Assembly: GCA_020890945.1 (NCBI GenBank)
Contig: JAJHPK010000010.1
Location: forward strand, 1 to 64,000
DNA length: 64,000 bases
Direction of reading: 5' to 3'
DNA from: Nitrosomonas sp.
GTDB taxonomy: Bacteria; Pseudomonadota; Gammaproteobacteria; Burkholderiales; Nitrosomonadaceae
A program made the position numbers and the translations under genes. A model generated the notes under the pieces. The model was not told where the DNA came from. It searched no databases and saw nothing but the letters and a program-made list of their open reading frames with translations. Positions 55,318-64,000 of this stretch are shown one piece after another. Each line of letters opens with the position of its first letter. The stretch's first letter is position 1.

Positions 55318-57540
55318 TTGTCAAATAACAAGAAACAAAAACTCCGTCAATTAGATCCTCATTTTCAACGAGAAAAAGAACGTTACGAACAACCGCTGCC
55401 AAGCCGCGAGTATATTTTGCAAGTGTTACAGCAACAAGGTATTCCCGTTACCGAGCAGGCTTTGCATAAATTATTATCGATTAGCAAAAAAGAGCAGGAT
55501 TTTTTTTCTCGTCGCTTGACTGCAATGATTAGAGAAGGACAGATTTTCCGTAATCGCAAAGGCGATATTTGTGTTATGGAAAAATTGGATTTAATCAAAG
55601 GCAAAATACAAGGTCATGCCGATGAATTTGGCTTTTTGATTCCGGATGACGGTAGTGGCGATTTGTATTTAAGCCCCAAGGAAATGCACAAAGCTTTACA
55701 CGGAGACCGCGTATTGGTACGTGAAATTGGCTTGGATCGTCGCGGGCGAAGAGAAGCAGCGATTGTTGAAGTATTGGAACACTCCAACACGCAATTAGTG
55801 GGACGGTTATATATTGACCACGGCGTTTTGTATGTGGTTGCAGAAAACAAGCGTATCAGCCAAGACATTTTAATTGCCAAGGAGCATTCGTTAAAAGCCG
55901 AAGCGGGACAGGTAGTGATGGTCGAGATTATTCGTCAACCTAGCAAACAATCCCAACCCATCGGAAAAATTGTAGAAGTCCTGGGGGATTATACGGCCTC
56001 TGGCATGGAAATCGAGATTGCTTTACGTAAACATGACCTTCCCTACGAGTTTTCCAATGAGATTGAGAAAGCTTCCAGCAAATTCCCTAAAAATGTTTTA
56101 AAACGTGAGCTTACAGGACGCAAGGATTTGTGCCATCTGCCCTTGGTCACTATCGATGGTGAAACCGCGCGCGATTTCGACGATGCAGTATTTTGCGAAA
56201 AAGATGACAAAGGCTATCGTCTGTATGTCGCCATTGCTGATGTGAGTCACTATGTGAAACAGGGCGATGTGATTGATAAAGAAGCTTACAATCGGGGCAA
56301 TTCGACTTATTTCCCCCGCCGTGTTATTCCGATGCTGCCGGAAGTTTTATCCAATGGACTTTGTTCATTGAATCCTCAGCAAAAAAGATTGTGTATGGTA
56401 TGTGAGATACGCATTCAATCGAATGGAGAAATTCTCGACTACATTTTTTATCCTGCGGTAATGTTATCGCAAGCGCGGCTCACTTATACCGAAGTCGCGG
56501 CGATGCTTGAAGCAAAAAAAGAAGATTCCATCAAGCAAGAACATATTGCGCTATTGCCGCATTTACAGTTGCTCAACAAATTATTCAAATGTTTACTGAA
56601 AGCACGAAAAAAACGGGGTGCAATCGATTTTGAAACGATCGAAACTCAAATTTTTTTCAACGATCAAGGAAAGATAGAGAAAATTCTACCCATACAGCGT
56701 AATGACGCACACCGCTTGATCGAAGAATGCATGCTAGCCGCCAATGTATGCGCCGCAGATTTTTTACAGAAATATCAACATCCGGCGTTATACCGCATCC
56801 ACGAAGATCCGGTGCCTGAAAAAATTGCCGCATTGCGTGATTTTCTCAAAGAATTTGGCATTCCATTAAGTGGTGGAGATAAACCCAGTGCCAAAGACTA
56901 CGCCCAAACTCTGCTCAAAATACAAGGCAGACCTGATGTACAGCTATTACAAACGGTTATGCTGCGATCGCTCAAACAGGCGATTTACAGCCCAGACATT
57001 ACAGGGCACTTTGGTTTGGCGTATGAAGCGTATACCCACTTCACTTCACCAATCCGGCGCTATCCTGACCTATTGATTCATCGTGCCATTAAAGCGGTAC
57101 TCAACGATGAAACTTATCGTCCGGGAGATTGGCATGAAATAGGATTGCACTGCTCGATGACCGAGCGACGTTCCGATGATGCAACGCGTGATGTTGAATC
57201 GTGGCTCAAATGTTTTTACATGCAAGACAAAATCGGCACTATTTTCGATGGCGTGATTAGTAGCGTTACTGCGTTTGGTTTGTTTGTTGCATTGGATAAA
57301 GTCTATATTGAGGGATTGGTACATATTTCCGAGCTGCCAAGCGACTATTTCCATTTTGATGCCGTTAAACATTTATTACGTGGCGAACGCAGTGGAAAAC
57401 AATATCGATTAGGGGATCGATTACGCGTAAAACTGGTACGAGTAGACTTGGAAACCAGCAAAATTGATTTTATCTTAGTAGAAACTGATAAAAAATCAGC
57501 CAAACCTAAAGAAAAAACATCCGCCAAAATAAAAAAATAG
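55318..57540 (+). CDS. rnr: Ribonuclease R
   Basis: A 740-residue 3'-5' exoribonuclease that degrades structured RNA. Domains in order: an N-terminal winged helix, cold-shock domains, the catalytic RNB domain (TARDFDDAVFCE with its metal-binding aspartates; HFTSPIRRYPDLLIHR) and a C-terminal S1 domain (GVISSVTAFGLFVAL), then a Lys-rich tail. E. coli RNase R is longer (813), mainly in its tail. The start is a TTG at 55318, 10 nt after AGGA; no in-frame ATG lies near. rlmB follows, the usual pairing. Confidence 0.95.
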   Translation: MSNNKKQKLRQLDPHFQREKERYEQPLPSREYILQVLQQQGIPVTEQALHKLLSISKKEQDFFSRRLTAMIREGQIFRNRKGDICVMEKLDLIKGKIQGHADEFGFLIPDDGSGDLYLSPKEMHKALHGDRVLVREIGLDRRGRREAAIVEVLEHSNTQLVGRLYIDHGVLYVVAENKRISQDILIAKEHSLKAEAGQVVMVEIIRQPSKQSQPIGKIVEVLGDYTASGMEIEIALRKHDLPYEFSNEIEKASSKFPKNVLKRELTGRKDLCHLPLVTIDGETARDFDDAVFCEKDDKGYRLYVAIADVSHYVKQGDVIDKEAYNRGNSTYFPRRVIPMLPEVLSNGLCSLNPQQKRLCMVCEIRIQSNGEILDYIFYPAVMLSQARLTYTEVAAMLEAKKEDSIKQEHIALLPHLQLLNKLFKCLLKARKKRGAIDFETIETQIFFNDQGKIEKILPIQRNDAHRLIEECMLAANVCAADFLQKYQHPALYRIHEDPVPEKIAALRDFLKEFGIPLSGGDKPSAKDYAQTLLKIQGRPDVQLLQTVMLRSLKQAIYSPDITGHFGLAYEAYTHFTSPIRRYPDLLIHRAIKAVLNDETYRPGDWHEIGLHCSMTERRSDDATRDVESWLKCFYMQDKIGTIFDGVISSVTAFGLFVALDKVYIEGLVHISELPSDYFHFDAVKHLLRGERSGKQYRLGDRLRVKLVRVDLETSKIDFILVETDKKSAKPKEKTSAKIKK

Positions 57541-57626
57541 TCTTGCAATAAACAAATTACATTACAATACGCGCGATTTTAGGCTTTTATAATGTGATGG
57601 AAATGTATTACTCGTGGTAACAAACA

Positions 57627-58376
57627 ATGTCCGGTAACCGCATTATTTTTGGTTTTCATGCCATTACCAGTCGACTTAAACAATCTCCAGAAACGATTAA
57701 AGAGATTTATATGGATGCGGCTCGCCATGATCAACGTGCGCGAGATCTTATGCAATTAACGCAACATCAAAAAAAACAAATTATTGGTTGTCCCGCTGCA
57801 AAATTAGACAGTCTTGCAGGTTGTGACCGTCATCAAGGGGTGGTTGCAGTCATTGATGCAGTGCAACGTATGATTGATCTTGACGATTTACTGGATAACT
57901 TAACAGAACCTGCGCGGTTATTGATACTCGATGGTGTGCAAGATCCGCATAATTTAGGTGCCTGTCTACGCATCGCGGATGCTTTTTCCATCCACGCAGT
58001 GATCGCGCCCAAAGATAGGGCGGCTGGATTGAATGCTACCGTCCATAAAGTATCGAGTGGCGCCGCCGACACAGTTCCATTTATCGCAGTCACTAACTTA
58101 TCTCGCACCTTGAAAGATTTAAAGCAACGCGGCATCTGGATTATTGGTACCGCAGGTGATGCGCAACATACTTTGGATAATTTTGATATTACTGAACCGG
58201 TCGCATGGGTATTTGGTTCTGAAGAAAAAGGATTACGCCGCCTCACGCGCGAGAATTGTGATTTTATGGTGCGCATACCGATGTCGGGTCAAGTAGAGAG
58301 TCTGAATATTTCAGTCAGCGTAGGTATTTGTTTGTTTGAAACGCATCGTCAAAGAATGCTACGCAGCCCATCATAA
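57627..58376 (+). CDS. rlmB: 23S rRNA 2'-O-methyltransferase RlmB
   Basis: A 249-residue SPOUT-family enzyme that methylates the ribose of a guanosine (G2251 in E. coli numbering) in 23S rRNA. Its knotted-fold motifs are LILDGVQDPHNLGACLRIAD, VFGSEEKGLRRL and IPMSGQVESLNISVSVGI. The N-terminal substrate-binding domain (IIFGFHAITSRL) is present. It lies 86 nt after rnr, as in many proteobacteria. Confidence 0.95.
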   Translation: MSGNRIIFGFHAITSRLKQSPETIKEIYMDAARHDQRARDLMQLTQHQKKQIIGCPAAKLDSLAGCDRHQGVVAVIDAVQRMIDLDDLLDNLTEPARLLILDGVQDPHNLGACLRIADAFSIHAVIAPKDRAAGLNATVHKVSSGAADTVPFIAVTNLSRTLKDLKQRGIWIIGTAGDAQHTLDNFDITEPVAWVFGSEEKGLRRLTRENCDFMVRIPMSGQVESLNISVSVGICLFETHRQRMLRSPS

Positions 58377-58418
58377 TACCTTTAAAATGACGCATTCCCG
58401 TTAACAAAATCACTATTC

Positions 58419-60176
58419 ATGACTTCGCCTGAACCGATCAATTTCAAAACGCATTTTGTTGAGCTATTTCAGACAGCGCTAGACGCTCTGAAAATATCAG
58501 AAAAACTTCCTGCTATCGAATTAACTCGTACCAAACAGGCTTCACACGGGGATTATTCGTGCAATTTGGCCATGCATTTGGCAAAAACAATGCGCAAAAA
58601 CCCACGTGAAGTGGCTCAAAATCTGATCGACCATCTGCCCGCATCACCAATTCTCGAAAAGATAGAAATTGCTGGTGCTGGATTCATTAATTTGTTTATT
58701 AAAGATTCTGCGAAACAAAGCTATATAAAACATATTTTAACCAGCAAGGAACGGTACGGTTCGTGCAATTATGGGCAAGGTAAAAAAGTTCAAATTGAGT
58801 TTGTTTCCGCTAATCCGACTGGACCATTACATGTTGGTCACGGTAGAGGAGCTGCCCTTGGCGCCAGTCTTGCCAATTTACTCAAGGCTGCAGGCTATAC
58901 CGTACTTCGTGAGTTTTACGTTAACGACGCCGGCCGGCAAATGGATATTCTGACAGTTTCCACATGGTTGCGTTATTTGGAAATTAATCAAGTGCACATT
59001 CCCTTTCCACAAAACGCCTATCAGGGTGGTTACGTAAAAGAGATGGCACAGCAACTATACGATCAATTCTCCAAACGATTGGTACAGCAAACCGAACGGA
59101 TTCTGCAAGATTTTCCTTTAAGCGCAACAGAGATGCCAATCACAACGGATGCTGAGCTGGATCTGTTAATCGCGAATGCGAAGAAAATTCTTGGCGATGA
59201 CTATTTTTTGATTCATCAATTTGTTTTGAAAGAACAAATCCATGATTGCCGTAACGATTTGCAAGAATTTGGCGTTGAGTTTGATGAGTGGTTTTCAGAA
59301 CAGTCGCTATTCGATTCAGGATTAGTAACACGAACGGTTACTTTGCTAGAAGAGAAAAATTATCTGTATATAAAAGATGGCGCCAAATGGTTTCGTTCTA
59401 CTGATTTTGGGGATGAAAAAGACCGAGTGGTGCAACGCGAAAATGGTCAATTTACCTATTTTGCTTCCGATATCGCGTATCATTTAAATAAGTTTGAACG
59501 TGGTTTCGATTTGCTCATTAATATTTGGGGCGCCGATCATCATGGCTATATTGCTCGGGTCAAAGGTGCGCTGCAAGCATTAAATCTTGATCCAACTAAG
59601 CTAGAAATCGCTTTGGTTCAATTCGCAGTGTTGTATCAAGATGGAAAGAAAATGCCCATGTCTACCCGCTCGGGAGAATTCGTCACATTGCGTGAATTGC
59701 GTCATGAAGTTGGTAATGATGCGGCCCGTTTCTTTTATGCGATGCGTAAAAGTGATCAACATTTAGATTTTGATTTAGATTTGGCAAAATCGCAAAGTAA
59801 CGAGAATCCTGTCTATTATGTGCAATATGCCTATGCCCGCATTTGTAGTGTCTTAGCACAATGGAATGGCGATTTAACCACGCTTGAAGGAGTGGATACG
59901 AATACTTTGTCCAATCCAGGTGAATTGAGTTTGTTGCAAAAGCTCATTGATTTTCCAGATATGATAGAAGCCGCTGCCAAAGAATGTTCCCCGCACTTGA
60001 TTACTTTCTACTTGCGAGAACTAGCCGGTGAGTTTCATAGTTACTATAATTCAACGCGCTTTTTGGTTGATGAAACATCAATAATGCATGCTCGACTTGC
60101 GCTCATTGCGTCCGTGCGGCAAACATTGAGCAATGGACTCAAATTACTGGGAGTCAGTACACCTGTTAAAATGTAG
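58419..60176 (+). CDS. argS: Arginyl-tRNA synthetase
   Basis: A 585-residue class-I synthetase. The N-terminal additional domain binds the tRNA D-loop. The HIGH signature is PTGPLHVGHGRGAALG. The second signature is the arginyl type KKMPMSTRSGEFVTL rather than a canonical KMSKS. The C-terminal anticodon-binding DALR domain starts near residue 465. Length is close to E. coli ArgS (577). The SPOR-domain gene follows 21 nt later, an arrangement common in betaproteobacteria. Confidence 0.96.
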   Translation: MTSPEPINFKTHFVELFQTALDALKISEKLPAIELTRTKQASHGDYSCNLAMHLAKTMRKNPREVAQNLIDHLPASPILEKIEIAGAGFINLFIKDSAKQSYIKHILTSKERYGSCNYGQGKKVQIEFVSANPTGPLHVGHGRGAALGASLANLLKAAGYTVLREFYVNDAGRQMDILTVSTWLRYLEINQVHIPFPQNAYQGGYVKEMAQQLYDQFSKRLVQQTERILQDFPLSATEMPITTDAELDLLIANAKKILGDDYFLIHQFVLKEQIHDCRNDLQEFGVEFDEWFSEQSLFDSGLVTRTVTLLEEKNYLYIKDGAKWFRSTDFGDEKDRVVQRENGQFTYFASDIAYHLNKFERGFDLLINIWGADHHGYIARVKGALQALNLDPTKLEIALVQFAVLYQDGKKMPMSTRSGEFVTLRELRHEVGNDAARFFYAMRKSDQHLDFDLDLAKSQSNENPVYYVQYAYARICSVLAQWNGDLTTLEGVDTNTLSNPGELSLLQKLIDFPDMIEAAAKECSPHLITFYLRELAGEFHSYYNSTRFLVDETSIMHARLALIASVRQTLSNGLKLLGVSTPVKM

Positions 60177-60197
60177 CATCTCTGTATAGGGTTCTTC

Positions 60198-60962
60198 ATG
60201 AGTCGAGATTATAAATCACAAAAATCATCAAGATCGTCTTCCAAAAAAGGCGGTTCCGCTTTTTTAGGCGGATTCGTTGGTTATGCGCTTGGTATTATGA
60301 GCGCTATTGGAATATGGCTGTATCTTAATTACGCGCCGAGCCCCTATTTGTCGAATGACAAAAACGCTACCGCAACCGTCAAAAACGAAACACCATCGAA
60401 GTCCGATAAATCAGAGCCATCGAATAAGGCACCCTCTGAAACACCAATTACCGTAGTCGAAGAAAAACCACGGTTTGATTTTTATAAAATATTGCCAGGT
60501 GTTGACGAGCCTACAGTTGAGCGTACCGTTCCACAACGTTCAGCGCCGCCTGCGCCACCCCCTGTAAATACCAATAAACCGCAGGAAAATGTTATCAAAC
60601 CTGTTGAAAAACAACCGACATTGTATGCAAGTGTTCCACCGAGTATTCGCACACAGGAACTGACTCAATCTCCGCAGACTCCGCCTTCAGCACCGTCAAC
60701 ACCCAAAAATAACGTGACGGCCACTAAAGAAAAGTTTTTTCTCCAGGCCGGGTCATTTAAAACCAAGGGAGACGCTGAAAACTTAAAAGCGCGGCTGGCG
60801 CTGCTTGGCATACTCGCGTCAGTTCAACCCATTGATTTAGCGGACAAAGGAACCTGGCACAGAGTGCGTGTAGGGCCTTTCACTAAAAAAGAAGATGTCG
60901 ACCAGACCAATGCTTCTTTAAAAGAAAATGGCATTACGGCGCAATTTATCAAAGTACAATAA
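60198..60962 (+). CDS. SPOR domain-containing membrane protein
   Basis: A 254-residue FtsN-like protein: short basic cytoplasmic end, one membrane helix (about residues 24-45, FLGGFVGYALGIMSAIGIWL), a long Pro/Ser/Lys-rich periplasmic linker, and a C-terminal SPOR domain (about 175-254, FFLQAGSFKTKGDAENLKAR) that binds denuded peptidoglycan at the septum. It probably helps cell division. It lies between argS and dsbA in the same orientation. Confidence 0.9.
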   Translation: MSRDYKSQKSSRSSSKKGGSAFLGGFVGYALGIMSAIGIWLYLNYAPSPYLSNDKNATATVKNETPSKSDKSEPSNKAPSETPITVVEEKPRFDFYKILPGVDEPTVERTVPQRSAPPAPPPVNTNKPQENVIKPVEKQPTLYASVPPSIRTQELTQSPQTPPSAPSTPKNNVTATKEKFFLQAGSFKTKGDAENLKARLALLGILASVQPIDLADKGTWHRVRVGPFTKKEDVDQTNASLKENGITAQFIKVQ

Positions 60963-61074
60963 TAAAAAGATGTGGTATTGTATTTTTTGTAGTTAGCTTT
61001 TGCAGATGGCTAATGGTCGCGACTTGCTTCATCAAATAATGAATGGATCGATCAAAAATTTTTAAGGAGTCAGA

Positions 61075-61713
61075 ATGAATCTTCGCATTTTTTTTATACT
61101 TCCTTTTTTGTTGTTTAGCTTTAGTTTATTGAGTATCACAAACGTACATGCTGATCTGGTAGAAGGTAAAAACTACACTGTTTTGAAAAGTCCGCAACCG
61201 ACACGTGACGAGAGCAAAATCGAAGTATTGGAATTTTTCTGGTATGGTTGCCCACACTGCGATAGCCTGCATCCACATGTCAAAGCTTGGGCAAAAACTA
61301 TTCCAGCAGATGTCGATTTCCGCTATGTTCCCGCTATATTTAGACCGAATTGGACAATGGGCGCTAAAGTTTTTTATACCATTGAAGCAATGGGGCTACT
61401 CGATTCATTACACGACAAAATCTACCAAGCGACGCATCGAGAAAAAATTGATTTAAATGATGAAGCCGTTTTATTTGGTTGGATAGAAAAACAAGGGATT
61501 GACCGCAAGAAGTTTGAAGATACCTTTCGCTCATTTAGCGTTCAAAATCAAGTAGCTAAATCGACACAAATGTCGCGCCAGTATCAATTGACCGGAGTAC
61601 CCGCTTTGGTGGTAAACGGTAAGTATTTGACCAGTGCCGGAATGAGCCCAACGCCTGATGAAACCATTAAAACACTGAACGCACTCATCGAAAAAGCGCG
61701 CAAAGAAAAATAA
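61075..61713 (+). CDS. dsbA: Thiol:disulfide interchange protein DsbA
   Basis: A 212-residue periplasmic oxidase that introduces disulfide bonds. Signal peptide ends near NVHA; the active site is CPHC at residues 59-62 (FFWYGCPHCDSLHPH), and the cis-proline loop is TGVPALVVNG. Likely clients in this window are the cysteine-rich EndoU-like nuclease and the small two-cysteine secreted protein. A good AAGGAG ribosome-binding site precedes the ATG. Confidence 0.94.
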   Translation: MNLRIFFILPFLLFSFSLLSITNVHADLVEGKNYTVLKSPQPTRDESKIEVLEFFWYGCPHCDSLHPHVKAWAKTIPADVDFRYVPAIFRPNWTMGAKVFYTIEAMGLLDSLHDKIYQATHREKIDLNDEAVLFGWIEKQGIDRKKFEDTFRSFSVQNQVAKSTQMSRQYQLTGVPALVVNGKYLTSAGMSPTPDETIKTLNALIEKARKEK

Positions 61714-61856
61714 TTGATCGATACATTATCAATAGCCATCTGCTTTGTTTGAGAGTGTAGCTGTACGAGAGCATTAAACTGAATACTATTTACCACAATC
61801 AAATTGACAATAGCGCTTCTTTAAAAGAGCAACTGCTTAAAACAATCAACGAAGAG

Positions 61857-63350
61857 TTGGATCTACCCTCTTTAGGGAGCGCAATTGGTCGGATTGTGCA
61901 ACTGTCAACATCAGAAGACGAATCCATACGCAAGCTATCGCATTTCATTTTGTCGGATGTTTCGTTAACGCAAAAAATTCTTCGTTTGTCGAATTCTATT
62001 GCTTATCGCTCAACTAACGGAAAAGTGGTAACGAGCATCACAAAGGCAATCTTCTTACTTGGGTTTGAAACGGTCAAAACATGCGCCCTGGCAATTTTAC
62101 TGGTTGATAAAATTTTAGCTGGTAAACATGCAGATTTTGTTCGCTTAGAATTAGTTCACTCATTAATGGCAAGCATGTTATGCCAGGAACTGGTCAAACA
62201 AAGTCAATTTCATCATGTTGAAGAAGTTGCAATCGCGGCGTTATTTAAGAATATGGGGCGTTTACTATTGGCGGCCTATGAACCGGATAAATATCAGCAA
62301 ATCATGCAATCAGCACGAACGCAAAAACAGTCACCTGAGCAAGCAGCAAGAAAGTTATTTGCCTTCGATTTAAATGATTTTACTGAAACTATTCTGGAAA
62401 AATGGAATATTCCAGCCAGTATTATTCAAACAATCAAAAACAAACCTGCTGGAACATTGAGTCCAGCTAAAAATAAACAAGAATGGATTCAACAAGCTGC
62501 TGAGTTTAGCGACACTGCTGCACATCTTCCTATAAGCAATACACCAGAAAGCCTTGCTCTTAAGGAGAAGGTCCTTAATCGCTTTGGCCGAGCATTAAAT
62601 TTAGATATGTCAAAGCTTGATGCACTGTTAGAACGAGCAACAGAAGAAACGACTGCGCTACGCGTCAATATCAATCTGTTTCCCGAAGCACTAGATTCGA
62701 GTGGATCAACGTATCAACAACAAGTGGAATCAGAGGAAAAAGCTAAAGATGATATCTTGGCGGAATTAGCTTTAACAGATCAAGATACTGCAGATATACA
62801 AATCACTCAGCGACATCCAAGTGGGAAACCCTATAATTCGGTCGAATTATTATTGTCTGCGATCCAGGATGTGACAGAAATCATCGCCAGCGGTAATTAT
62901 AAATTGAGCGATTTGATATTACTGATATTGGAATATTACTATAATAGTTTAGGGTTCCGGTTTATTACATTATGTTTAAGGGATACGAAAAAAAATCAAT
63001 ATCGGGCGCGTACTTCTTTTGGCAAAAACAGCTCTGAATTACAAAAAGCTTTTCATTTCCCCATTACACCGTCGGTTGATTTATTTTATCTGGCGATGGA
63101 AAAAGATACTGATTTACTGATTTCTAACGCAAAATCGCCCAAAGTCGTTGAAATGCTGCCACAGTGGCACCTAAGCTTATTATCCGATGCACGCAGCTTT
63201 ATTGTCTTACCATTAGTTTTGAATAAAAAAGCAGTTGGTTTTATTTATGGAGATCGTGAATTTGATGCACCAGAACAAACGCCTCATGAAGAAACTCGTT
63301 TAATTAAAATGTTGAAAAGTCAGCTCTTAATTATTTTGAATGCCAAATAA
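61857..63350 (+). CDS. HDOD and GAF domain signalling protein
   Basis: A roughly 500-residue cytoplasmic protein: an HDOD domain (about residues 1-210, LSDVSLTQKILRLSNSI, FKNMGRLLLAAYEPDKY), a helical linker, and a GAF domain (about 335-495). HDOD-GAF proteins act in signalling, often linked to motility, biofilm or cyclic-di-GMP control. The start is uncertain. The TTG at 61857 cuts into the domain; the same frame is open to 61761 and would add LKEQLLKTINEEL, which suits the HDOD N-terminal helix, but offers only CTG or ATT as initiators. gmk follows 9 nt after the stop. Confidence 0.8.
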   Translation: MDLPSLGSAIGRIVQLSTSEDESIRKLSHFILSDVSLTQKILRLSNSIAYRSTNGKVVTSITKAIFLLGFETVKTCALAILLVDKILAGKHADFVRLELVHSLMASMLCQELVKQSQFHHVEEVAIAALFKNMGRLLLAAYEPDKYQQIMQSARTQKQSPEQAARKLFAFDLNDFTETILEKWNIPASIIQTIKNKPAGTLSPAKNKQEWIQQAAEFSDTAAHLPISNTPESLALKEKVLNRFGRALNLDMSKLDALLERATEETTALRVNINLFPEALDSSGSTYQQQVESEEKAKDDILAELALTDQDTADIQITQRHPSGKPYNSVELLLSAIQDVTEIIASGNYKLSDLILLILEYYYNSLGFRFITLCLRDTKKNQYRARTSFGKNSSELQKAFHFPITPSVDLFYLAMEKDTDLLISNAKSPKVVEMLPQWHLSLLSDARSFIVLPLVLNKKAVGFIYGDREFDAPEQTPHEETRLIKMLKSQLLIILNAK

Positions 63351-63359
63351 CCTTCAGTA

Positions 63360-63995
63360 ATGATGGAAAAGCAAAATAAATCCGTTATTCCAGGCTGTTT
63401 GTTTATCATCAGCGCGCCCTCAGGCACAGGAAAAACCAGCTTAGTACGCGCATTACTCGAATCAGGCATAGATTTAAGTTTGTCGATTTCCCATACCACG
63501 CGCGCTCCTCGGTCAGGTGAAATTAATGGTACGGATTATCATTTTATCAGTCGAGAAGTGTTCACATCGATGCTGCAAAATGGATGTTTCGTGGAAAGCG
63601 CAGAAGTTTATGGTAATTTCTATGGCACCTCAAAACAATGGTTGACTGAAACGATGGCCGATGGCCGCGATATTATTTTGGAAATCGATTGCCAAGGTGC
63701 TGAGCAAATTCAAAGGATTTTTGCGCAGTCCGTCAGTATTTTTATTCTTCCCCCTTCTCAACAAGTACTGGCACAGCGATTGCATTCAAGAGCACAAGAC
63801 GATCCCGCTGTTATTCAACGAAGGCTGGCCGCAGCTCGAGAAGAAGTCAGTCATATCCAAGACTTTAATTATATTGTCGTCAATAATCAGTTAGAATACG
63901 CGCTCGACGAATTAATTTGTATCGTTAAAGCAGAACGTTTAAGAAAGCATCGGCAACTAATTAAATATCATTCTTTAATTAGCGAGTTATCTTAA
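63360..63995 (+). CDS. gmk: Guanylate kinase
   Basis: A 211-residue enzyme that phosphorylates GMP to GDP. The P-loop is IISAPSGTGKTSLV, the GMP-binding segment SISHTTRAPRSGE with DYHFISREVF, and EIDCQGAEQIQ closes the active site. Length is normal. The ATG at 63360 and the next codon (63363) are both ATG. It ends 5 nt before the window edge; in many proteobacteria rpoZ and spoT follow, but that lies outside. Confidence 0.96.
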   Translation: MMEKQNKSVIPGCLFIISAPSGTGKTSLVRALLESGIDLSLSISHTTRAPRSGEINGTDYHFISREVFTSMLQNGCFVESAEVYGNFYGTSKQWLTETMADGRDIILEIDCQGAEQIQRIFAQSVSIFILPPSQQVLAQRLHSRAQDDPAVIQRRLAAAREEVSHIQDFNYIVVNNQLEYALDELICIVKAERLRKHRQLIKYHSLISELS

Positions 63996-64000
63996 TTTAT

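Noticed and set aside
58419..60176. Missing KMSKS motif in arginyl-tRNA synthetase as a defect
   Set aside because: A non-canonical second signature is usual for bacterial arginyl-tRNA synthetases.

Overview
The window looks like chromosomal DNA of an AT-rich chemolithoautotrophic betaproteobacterium, most likely of the Nitrosomonas type. The pointers are a green-type (form IA) RuBisCO followed by cbbQ and cbbO with no carboxysome genes beside it, a divergent CbbR, a PEP-CTERM exosortase substrate, a CNP1-family lipoprotein, the rubrerythrin/DUF3501/Fe-S trio, and elongation factor P with Arg32 next to the rhamnosyltransferase EarP. No ammonia- or nitrite-oxidation gene is present here, so the genus is an inference. 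All strong gene calls are bacterial housekeeping or autotrophy genes. No rRNA, CRISPR array or prophage was seen.

Layout. 0-4 kb: a TonB-dependent receptor and the nickel regulator NikR, then a secreted class-3 lipase. 4-7.1 kb, minus strand: rubrerythrin, a GlpC-like Fe-S protein, DUF3501 and a CNP1-like lipoprotein, the last three with 4-nt overlaps. 7.4-15.2 kb: exonuclease III, two DUF4124 proteins, glutamine synthetase, RecQ (lacking its HRDC domain), RecG and RidA. 15.2-16.4 kb: two overlapping NarL-like regulator genes with degenerate receivers. 16.6-23.7 kb: an IscR-led SUF operon (iscR-sufA-sufB-sufC-sufD-sufS-sufU), a terminator, and an Nfu scaffold protein. 23.7-26.9 kb, minus strand: efp, earP and rimO. 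26.9-27.8 kb: a secreted EndoU-like nuclease overlapping a small probable immunity gene. 27.8-34.8 kb: the carbon-fixation locus, with cbbR and a membrane sensor-like gene facing cbbLS-cbbQO. 34.8-37.2 kb: an Mth938-like protein, an orphan PEP-CTERM protein and a decayed IS481-family transposase. 37.5-42.9 kb: a five-gene lipid-linked glycan cluster. 43.4-47.6 kb: ilvE, a zinc-finger protein, a phosphohexomutase and an NAD synthetase whose glutaminase cysteine is gone. 47.7-55.2 kb: looser accessory DNA with a DUF2235 hydrolase, secreted hypothetical proteins, hpt-mtnP-def and a repeat protein. 55.2-64 kb: tRNA-Leu(CAG), rnr, rlmB, argS, a SPOR protein, dsbA, an HDOD-GAF protein and gmk.

How the parts fit together. 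CbbR with LSQO gives regulated CO2 fixation with dedicated RuBisCO activation. SUF-IscR-Nfu supplies the Fe-S clusters that such a metabolism needs, and the rubrerythrin module probably handles peroxide or a related redox stress. Glutamine synthetase keeps its adenylylation tyrosine, while NadE seems to have given up glutamine as nitrogen donor, which would suit a cell with plenty of free ammonia. The strongest candidates for something not yet described are the secreted EndoU/immunity pair, the glutaminase-dead NadE, the CbbR-coupled membrane protein, the tandem degenerate response regulators and the DUF3501 redox module.
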